In this document: one piece after another, positions 6,318-10,059 of the stretch
Layout: the number at the start of each line of letters is the position of its first letter
Numbering within the stretch: the stretch's first letter is position 1
Origin: Opitutus sp. GAS368
Lineage (GTDB): Bacteria > Verrucomicrobiota > Verrucomicrobiia > Opitutales > Opitutaceae
Direction of reading: 5' to 3'
Assembly (NCBI GenBank): GCA_945862035.1
Contig: CAMAXB010000095.1
Span: 1 to 10,059, forward strand
DNA: 10,059 nucleotides
Notes under the pieces: model-generated
The model's database searches: none
What the model was told of the DNA's origin: nothing
What the model saw: only the letters and a program-made list of their open reading frames with translations
Position numbers and translations under genes: made by a program

Positions 6318-7220
6318 TCACGCCGGAGGCGCCGGACGTTCCACCGGCCGGCCCGGATCCAGCCGGCCGGCATGGGTATAGACATTGAAACGCGGACCGC
6401 GGGTAAAGCCGATCAACGTGATCCCGGCGGTTTGCGCCAGATTGACCGCGAGGGAGGAAGGCGCGCCCACGGCGACCACGACCGCCACGCCTGCGACGGC
6501 AGCCTTCTGCATCAGCTCGAAACTGACCCGCCCGCTGAGCACGAGGATTTTCCCGGCTAGGACGATTTTCGCGCGCAGGGCGGCGCCGATCACCTTGTCG
6601 ACCGCATTGTGCCGCCCGACATCCTCGCGCACAAAAATCAAATGCCCGCCGGCATCGAACAAACCGGCGCCATGCGAGCCGCCCGTCGCGGTAAACGCCG
6701 CCTGACCGGGTCGAAGGAGATCGGGCAAGGCCGCAATCGCCTCCGCCGACAACAGCGTCCCTTCCGTCGGGCGGAGCGGGGGAGCGAAGGATAGTCCCTG
6801 CAGCGTCGTCCGGCCGCACATCCCGCAGGCAGAACTCGTGATCAGCCCGCGGCTCACGCGCTGCAGATCCTCGCGCGGCGGGTGGCAGAGCTGAATGGCC
6901 TGGGTGGCAATCGTTTCGCCCCGTGAATTTTCCTCCGCCGCCCGGCTGGCAACGACATCCTCGAGGCCGGAAATCAACCCTTCGGCAAAAAGAAACCCCA
7001 ACGCGAGTTCCTCATCGTTGCCGGGAGTCCGCATGGTCACGGCCAGCACCTTGCGCACATCCTGCCCCAGCCGCCCGTAGGCGATTTCGATCGCGAGCGG
7101 CGCCTCCACCGCCAGTGACTCGGGCACGGACGACCAGCCGGTCTCGCGCGACCAGTGCAGGCTGGGATAACCGGCCATCCAATCACCTGAGAGAGGCGAA
7201 GGGGGCGGGGTCTTTTTCAT
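6318..7220 (-). CDS. fdhD: FdhD, sulfurtransferase for formate-dehydrogenase-type enzymes
   Basis: FdhD passes sulfur from a cysteine desulfurase to the bis-MGD cofactor, a step required for activity of formate-dehydrogenase-like enzymes. With the start at 7220 it is 300 residues. Hallmarks: T128-S-S-A-C132-G-M-C135-G-R (the CxxC sulfur relay), T179-G-G-S-H-G-A, R198-E-D-V-G-R-H-N-A-V-D-K, L228-S-G-R-V-S-F-E, and G271-F-T-R-G-P-R-F-N-V-Y-T. The frame stays open upstream as far as 7562, but that extension crosses the heptad repeat and translates as low-complexity sequence (SWESGVGRWALG), so it is not coding. ATG at 7226 is an equally acceptable start. No clear ribosome site is seen. It is divergent from the M28 peptidase and leads the molybdoenzyme cluster, whose next gene encodes its likely client. 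Confidence 0.92.
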   Translation of the reverse strand: MKKTPPPSPLSGDWMAGYPSLHWSRETGWSSVPESLAVEAPLAIEIAYGRLGQDVRKVLAVTMRTPGNDEELALGFLFAEGLISGLEDVVASRAAEENSRGETIATQAIQLCHPPREDLQRVSRGLITSSACGMCGRTTLQGLSFAPPLRPTEGTLLSAEAIAALPDLLRPGQAAFTATGGSHGAGLFDAGGHLIFVREDVGRHNAVDKVIGAALRAKIVLAGKILVLSGRVSFELMQKAAVAGVAVVVAVGAPSSLAVNLAQTAGITLIGFTRGPRFNVYTHAGRLDPGRPVERPAPPA

Positions 7221-7340
7221 GGGCATGGAGTCATGGGGGAGGCGCAACCCCGCGTGTACACTTACGTTCCATTCCCCCGCTGCGGCAACCTTGGTTTTGA
7301 TTTGTCGCCGGTGGGGGCAGGGTGCCTCACCCCGCATGAC

Positions 7341-7426
7341 TTCGCCTCTGCGAAGGCGAACGCCCAACGCCCAACGCCCGACTCCCGACTCCCAACTCCC
7401 AACCTCCAACCCGCGTGCAGAACGCG
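7341..7426. repeat. Heptad array bracketed by hairpins
   Basis: TTCGCCT (7341-7347) and AGGCGAA (7354-7360) form a perfect 7-bp stem with a 6-nt loop. A tandem array of seven 7-nt units begins at the next base (7361-7409): CGCCCAA twice, CGCCCGA, CTCCCGA, CTCCCAA twice and CCTCCAA. A second stem, CGCGT/ACGCG (7412-7426), closes the right side. The minus strand carries six GGG runs with 4-nt spacers, a textbook G-quadruplex pattern. Confidence 0.78.
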
Positions 7427-7445
7427 CCCTCTCGCAAGAGTCGTC

Positions 7446-7458
7446 GCACAATTTGTGC
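7446..7458. promoter_or_regulatory. Palindrome GCACAA-T-TTGTGC, candidate operator
   Basis: A perfect 6-bp inverted repeat around one central base, in an otherwise GC-rich divergent gap. The size and AT-rich centre suit a dimeric repressor or activator site. No regulator can be named from the sequence. Confidence 0.4.
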
Positions 7459-7507
7459 AGACCGGTGCCGGGTCCCCAACGACCGACGCTCGGATCCCTG
7501 CCGGGGC

Positions 7508-7542
7508 TTGTCATCGGTCGTCGGTCGATGGTTGATGAGGGC
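7508..7542. repeat. Short seven-base periodic stretch before the peptidase start
   Basis: Units TTGTCAT, CGGTCGT, CGGTCGA, TGGTTGA and TGAGGGC follow one another with a 7-nt period but a different consensus from the C-rich array. The stretch covers the upstream ATG at 7528, which argues that the peptidase begins at 7543 instead. Confidence 0.4.
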
Positions 7543-8844
7543 ATGCCCCTGCCGCCGATCAACCCTGAGGCTCTGTACCGTCATCTGCGCCATCTGACTG
7601 AAACCATCGGCGTGCGCCTCGCCGGTCTGCCGGGCGAGGCCGCGGCGGCTGACTATGTGGCGCGGGAATTTGAGCAGGCCGGGGCCACGGTCACGCAGGA
7701 GACGTTTCCGGTGCAGGCGCGAGACGTGAGCGAGCAGCAACTCCAGGTTTTCTTCGATGGCGCATGGCACGACGCGGGCTGCTCCCTCTTCGCCAACACG
7801 CCCGGCACAAAGGGAGCCTGGATCGAGGCGCCGCTCGTCTTCTTCGAGGGCCCCACGGGCTATCAGCAGCCGGACCTGGGGCCGTTGCTGGGGGGCAAGG
7901 TGGTGCTGCACCTCGGGTGTCACATTGAATCCCGGGAAAACTACCGCCGGCTCATCGCGGCCCAGCCGGCGGGCCTGCTGATGGTGGATCTCCGGTATCC
8001 CGGCGCGGTGGCGCTGGCGGATGCGATTTTCCCCGTGTATGCGGCGAGTTGCGGCGCCGTGCCGTCGCTCAACGTCGCTTTCCTCGAAGCGTGGAAGTGG
8101 CGCGAACGGGGAGCGACGCGCGCGCGGTTCCGCGTCGTCGGCGGGCCGCGGCCGGCGGAGTCAGCCAACGTGATCGCCGACCTGCCCGGGAGCGATCCGG
8201 CGGCGGGCGTGATTTATCTCGGCGGCCACCACGACACGCAGGCGGATTCGGTGGGAGCGGACGACAATGGCTCGGCCACGGCGGGGCTGATCGAGCTGGC
8301 CCGCGTGCTGGCGACGCAGCCCCGGCGGCGCACGATCCGGCTGATTTCGTTTGGCGCGGAAGAGCAACTCTCTGTGGGCAGCAGCGCCTACGTGCGGCGC
8401 CATCGCGCGGAGCTCGCACGCGAGGGGCGGTGCATGTTCAACCTGGACAGCATCGGCTCCTGGCTCGGCTGGAACGTCCTCTCCGGCAGCGCACCGCGCG
8501 AGCTCGATGCGCTGCTACCGGCGTATTTTGCGCGGCACGGCCAGCCCTACCGGCGCGAGCTCGGCGTGCTGCCGTATGCGGACCATTTTCCCTTCGTGGC
8601 CGCCGGGGTGCCCGGGCTCACGCTGATGCGTCCGAACTGCGCCGGCGGACGGTTCTTCCACCATCGGCCCGATGACGACCTGACCCGGGTGGACGTGAAA
8701 CTCATGGCGGCGAGCCTGAACGCGGTGGCGGAGTTTGCCGCCGACATGGCGACCGTCCCGACGCTCCCGTTTGCCGCGGCGATCCCCGACGCCGAACATG
8801 CGGCCGTGGCGCAGTGCTGGGAGGATTTGTTTGGGGGGTGGTAG
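7543..8844 (+). CDS. M28-family zinc aminopeptidase
   Basis: A 433-residue di-zinc peptidase. The zinc and catalytic set is complete in order: H229-x-D231 in GGHHDT, D241 in a G-A-D-D-N-G-S-A bridge motif, E273/E274 in GAEE, D302 in N-L-D-S-I-G, and H373 in F-F-H-H-R-P-D-D-D. Residues about 95-185 look like a protease-associated (PA) insert ahead of the catalytic domain. No signal peptide or membrane segment is visible, so a cytoplasmic peptide-processing role is likely; substrate specificity cannot be read. ATG 7543 is preferred because ATG 7528 lies in repeat-like sequence and the reading frame further upstream (to 7219) translates the heptad array; the Shine-Dalgarno-like GAGGG is too close to help. 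The gene is divergent from fdhD, with no evident functional link. It ends in TAG. Confidence 0.87.
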   Translation: MPLPPINPEALYRHLRHLTETIGVRLAGLPGEAAAADYVAREFEQAGATVTQETFPVQARDVSEQQLQVFFDGAWHDAGCSLFANTPGTKGAWIEAPLVFFEGPTGYQQPDLGPLLGGKVVLHLGCHIESRENYRRLIAAQPAGLLMVDLRYPGAVALADAIFPVYAASCGAVPSLNVAFLEAWKWRERGATRARFRVVGGPRPAESANVIADLPGSDPAAGVIYLGGHHDTQADSVGADDNGSATAGLIELARVLATQPRRRTIRLISFGAEEQLSVGSSAYVRRHRAELAREGRCMFNLDSIGSWLGWNVLSGSAPRELDALLPAYFARHGQPYRRELGVLPYADHFPFVAAGVPGLTLMRPNCAGGRFFHHRPDDDLTRVDVKLMAASLNAVAEFAADMATVPTLPFAAAIPDAEHAAVAQCWEDLFGGW

Positions 8845-8853
8845 GCGGCGCGG

Positions 8854-8870
8854 CGCGGCGCTGCGCCGCG
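8854..8870 (+). terminator. GC-rich hairpin after the peptidase gene
   Basis: CGCGGCGC and GCGCCGCG surround a single T, 9 nt beyond the peptidase stop. In a transcript this would form a very stable stem with a small loop. It is not followed by a T-run, so it may pause or stabilise RNA rather than terminate it. It also abuts the heptad array at 8871. Confidence 0.4.
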
Positions 8871-8898
8871 GGGAGGCGGGAGAAGGGAGGAGGGGGGC
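8871..8898. repeat. G-rich heptad array
   Basis: Four 7-nt units, GGGAGGC, GGGAGAA, GGGAGGA and GGGGGGC, start immediately after the hairpin at 8854-8870. The G-runs are on the plus strand here, opposite to the arrays at 191 and 7361. Confidence 0.6.
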
Positions 8899-8916
8899 GG
8901 TCTGCGTCCGATGTAG

Positions 8917-8999
8917 CTGGGGTCGCTGACCCCGGGGCGTGAGGGCGGAGGGGCGGTCGAGGGAGAAGGGGGAAGGGAGAAGGGTCCGCGCGGAGCGCG
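8917..8999. repeat. Hairpin, G-rich heptad array, hairpin
   Basis: GGGGTC/GACCCC with a GCT loop (8919-8933, extended to 8917-8935 by one wobble and one C-G pair) is followed at once by seven 7-nt units (8936-8984), including AGAAGGG twice and GGAAGGG. A stem CGCGC/GCGCG (8987-8999) follows. The first hairpin resembles intergenic elements I associate with verrucomicrobial genomes; that is recollection, not a search. Confidence 0.62.
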
Positions 9000-9018
9000 C
9001 GTCTGTCCGGCCTTAGCG

Positions 9019-9079
9019 TCGTTAAATTAAATGATCGAATTTGATTGTTAAAATGATTATAAGTAATTTAAGTGATTAA
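9019..9079 (+). promoter_or_regulatory. AT-rich promoter region of hipBA
   Basis: The sequence switches abruptly from very GC-rich to AT-rich at about 9020. TAAAAT (9049-9054) is a plausible -10 box, but no good -35 stands 16-18 nt upstream. TGAT recurs at 9032, 9042, 9054 and 9073, with spacings of 10, 12 and 19 nt, roughly one or two helical turns, which suggests several contacts on one DNA face. A weak inverted pair, TTAAAT and ATTTGA, surrounds GATCGA at about 9026-9043. Confidence 0.55.
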
Positions 9080-9096
9080 ATGTTATCGCTTAAATT
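9065..9096. promoter_or_regulatory. Probable HipB operator centred on the hipB start codon
   Basis: AATTTAAGTGAT (9065-9076) and ATCGCTTAAATT (9085-9096) are inverted copies matching at 11 of 12 positions, separated by exactly 8 nt. The ATG of hipB (9080-9082) lies in the spacer. E. coli HipB sites have short arms separated by 8 nt, so the spacing agrees although the arm sequence differs. In mRNA the same repeat could form a stem with the start codon in its loop. Confidence 0.68.
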
Positions 9097-9403
9097 GGAG
9101 GCGGATGTTCTGCGGGAGGTCGCGGATACGATCCGGGCGCAGCGGATGGCCCTGCGCCTGCGCCAGGAGGATTTGGCGGTGCGGAGCGGGGTTTCGATTG
9201 CCACCTTGCGGCGTTTTGAGCGGACGGGACAGATTGGCTTTCTCGGTTTTGCGAAGCTCCTCGTTTCGCTGGGTCTCGCCGATTCGTTTCTCGCCCAACT
9301 GAAACGGCCCGAGGCCCGGCCGAAGAGCATCGAGGCGTTTCTATCTTCGGCTGCGCCCGGGCGATCCCAACCCCAGCGCGTTCGGGTGACCCGGAAGTCC
9401 TGA
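9080..9403 (+). CDS. hipB: HipB-like antitoxin, XRE-family DNA-binding protein
   Basis: A 107-residue protein with a helix-turn-helix of the Cro/CI (XRE) type at about residues 14-70: R24-L-R-Q-E-D-L-A followed by S36-G-V-S-I-A-T-L-R-R-F-E, the recognition helix. A basic tail (93-107, including R-V-R-V-T-R-K) follows, as in antitoxins that contact their toxin or DNA through a flexible end. It sits 9 nt ahead of hipA in the same direction, the usual order. It likely represses its own promoter through the inverted repeat at 9065-9096 and restrains HipA. The ATG at 9080 lacks a Shine-Dalgarno and falls within the operator spacer; a TTG at 9095 is a weaker alternative, and a leaderless transcript is possible. 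Confidence 0.83.
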   Translation: MLSLKLEADVLREVADTIRAQRMALRLRQEDLAVRSGVSIATLRRFERTGQIGFLGFAKLLVSLGLADSFLAQLKRPEARPKSIEAFLSSAAPGRSQPQRVRVTRKS

Positions 9404-9412
9404 CCCACCGCC

Positions 9413-10006
9413 ATGACCGAGCCCACGCTTCTGCAGCTCAAGTTCCTCGGGCGACCCTTGGGCCAGTTGGCCTACCGTCCCGCCGAGGCGGTTTACGCTC
9501 TCGAATTAGACCCAAGCTTTTTGGCGAGCGGGCACGATCTTTCGCCGCTGAGCCTGCCGGCATCCACCTTCGCGGCGGGTCCGCGGCTCTTGCGGACGGG
9601 CGATACGCCTTTTGTCGGCGGACTCCCCGGGTTGATCGTCGACTCCCTGCCTGACGCCTGGGGCAATCGCATGCTTCAACAGGAAGCGCCCAACATCCGA
9701 ACGCCCCTCGGCAAGCTCGCGGTCATCGGTCCCCGAGGCCCGGGGGCGATCACCTTTGAGCCGGTCATGGGCGCAGGCGCCGACGCGGAAACCGCCTCCG
9801 TTCTTCTGGCCCAACTGGCCAAAGCGGCGGACAAGCTGCGGGTCTCGCCGGTGCCCCTGACCGAAGAACGCGTCAACGCGGCCCTCGCCAAAGGCGGCAG
9901 TTCACTGGGTGGGGCCCAGCCCAAGGTCTCGGTGCATCTTCGCTTGGATGGAGAGCAGATCGAACGGCGGGAGATTCTCATCGGAGGCCAGTCGCCCGAG
10001 GGTTAG
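9413..10006 (+). CDS. hipA: HipA-like kinase toxin, N-terminal part ended by an in-frame TAG
   Basis: HipA toxins are serine/threonine kinases; E. coli HipA phosphorylates glutamyl-tRNA synthetase. The 197 residues seen cover the N-terminal subdomain and the start of the kinase core: G71?-type turn L71-P-G-L-I-V-D-S-L-P-D-A-W-G-N (71-85), then G161-G-S-S164-L-G-G-A-Q-P-K171, where S164 aligns with the autophosphorylated Ser150 loop of E. coli HipA. Full-length relatives are about 400-440 residues. The frame stops at TAG (10004-10006) right after G-G-Q-S-P-E-G, yet HipA-like sequence continues in the same frame, so this is most likely a nonsense-interrupted gene. The split is too far downstream to match a HipS/HipT (hipBST) arrangement, where HipS is roughly the first 100 residues. 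The catalytic residues lie outside the window. Confidence 0.84.
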   Translation: MTEPTLLQLKFLGRPLGQLAYRPAEAVYALELDPSFLASGHDLSPLSLPASTFAAGPRLLRTGDTPFVGGLPGLIVDSLPDAWGNRMLQQEAPNIRTPLGKLAVIGPRGPGAITFEPVMGAGADAETASVLLAQLAKAADKLRVSPVPLTEERVNAALAKGGSSLGGAQPKVSVHLRLDGEQIERREILIGGQSPEG

Positions 10007-10059
10007 GGTCCCTCTATCCTGAAGTTCGCCCGGGCCAGCGACGAGGCCGAGGGGGCGGT
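10007..10059 (+). pseudogene. hipA: Continuation of hipA after the in-frame stop
   Basis: In the same frame as the upstream part, the 17 codons to the window edge read G-P-S-I-L-K-F-A-R-A-S-D-E-A-E-G-A. The I-L-K-F followed by an acidic segment matches the beta strand with the ATP-contacting lysine that follows the glycine-rich loop in HipA proteins. No start codon with a ribosome site precedes it, so independent translation is unlikely. The frame is unbroken apart from the TAG. Confidence 0.62.

Larger units (their letters stand above)
7221..7542. promoter_or_regulatory. Divergent intergenic region between fdhD and the M28 peptidase
   Basis: About 320 bases with no gene. It must contain promoters for both flanking genes, but no sigma-70 pair is convincing on either strand. 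It holds a hairpin-flanked heptad array (7341-7426), a 13-bp palindrome (7446-7458) and a second seven-base periodic stretch next to the peptidase start (7508-7542). Reading frames that run across it owe their length to the repeats. Confidence 0.5.

Noticed and set aside
3784..6381. An 865-codon open frame on the plus strand opposite the molybdopterin oxidoreductase
   Set aside because: It mirrors the real minus-strand gene and is rich in Arg, His, Asp and Ala with no recognisable motif. Long antisense frames are expected opposite high-GC genes, and the minus-strand product has a full set of family motifs.
7219..7542. N-terminal extension of the M28 peptidase to give 541 residues
   Set aside because: It crosses the same repeat region and overlaps the fdhD start on the other strand; it lacks any signal peptide or domain.
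7227..7562. N-terminal extension of fdhD to give 414 residues
   Set aside because: The added part translates the heptad repeat into low-complexity sequence and overlaps the opposite peptidase start. The FdhD family length is met from 7220.
8049..8675. A 208-codon alternative frame inside the peptidase gene
   Set aside because: It is an Arg/Ala/Gly-rich frame-shifted copy of a gene whose catalytic residues are all intact.
9413..10006. A hipBST-type split toxin, with this gene as HipS
   Set aside because: HipS is about 100 residues and covers only the N-terminal subdomain. This product already includes the glycine-rich kinase loop, and the downstream part has no start or ribosome site visible.

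Overview
The window looks like chromosomal DNA from a high-GC Gram-negative bacterium. My best guess is a verrucomicrobial, Opitutaceae-like genome. That guess rests on the gene families, the near absence of Shine-Dalgarno motifs, and intergenic GGGNNNN-type heptad tracts of a kind I associate with that group; it is a weak inference.

Layout, left to right. Bases 1-148 are the end of an IS481-type insertion sequence: the first 30 codons of its transposase on the minus strand, preceded by two copies of an 18-bp terminal-type repeat. A hairpin plus a C-rich heptad array follows (168-302). A single long plus-strand gene (456-2447) encodes a probable PD-(D/E)XK nuclease fused to a Schlafen-group-3/DUF2075 superfamily-1 helicase. 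It is visibly more AT-rich than its neighbours and looks like an acquired, possibly defensive, gene. The gap between it and the next, convergent, gene holds a nested 80-bp imperfect palindrome.

Bases 7220 down to 2677 are a minus-strand molybdoenzyme cluster: fdhD (sulfuration of the molybdenum cofactor), an FdhF/YdeP-family molybdopterin oxidoreductase, a MOSC-domain protein and mobA (makes the guanine-dinucleotide form of the cofactor). The last three are tightly spaced. Together they supply one bis-MGD enzyme and its cofactor finishing steps. fdhD is divergent from a plus-strand M28-family zinc aminopeptidase (7543-8844); their shared 320-base intergenic region contains a hairpin-flanked heptad array and a 13-bp palindrome.

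After the peptidase come strong GC hairpins and two more G-rich heptad arrays, then an abrupt AT-rich segment that serves a hipBA-type toxin-antitoxin locus. A 12-bp inverted repeat with an 8-nt spacer has the hipB start codon in its centre, an obvious autoregulation site. hipA is interrupted by an in-frame TAG at 10004-10006, after which typical HipA sequence resumes in the same frame to the window edge.

Most unusual points: the nuclease-helicase gene beside an IS end, the nonsense-interrupted hipA, the operator centred on the hipB start codon, and the repeated hairpin-plus-heptad module seen four times in non-coding DNA.
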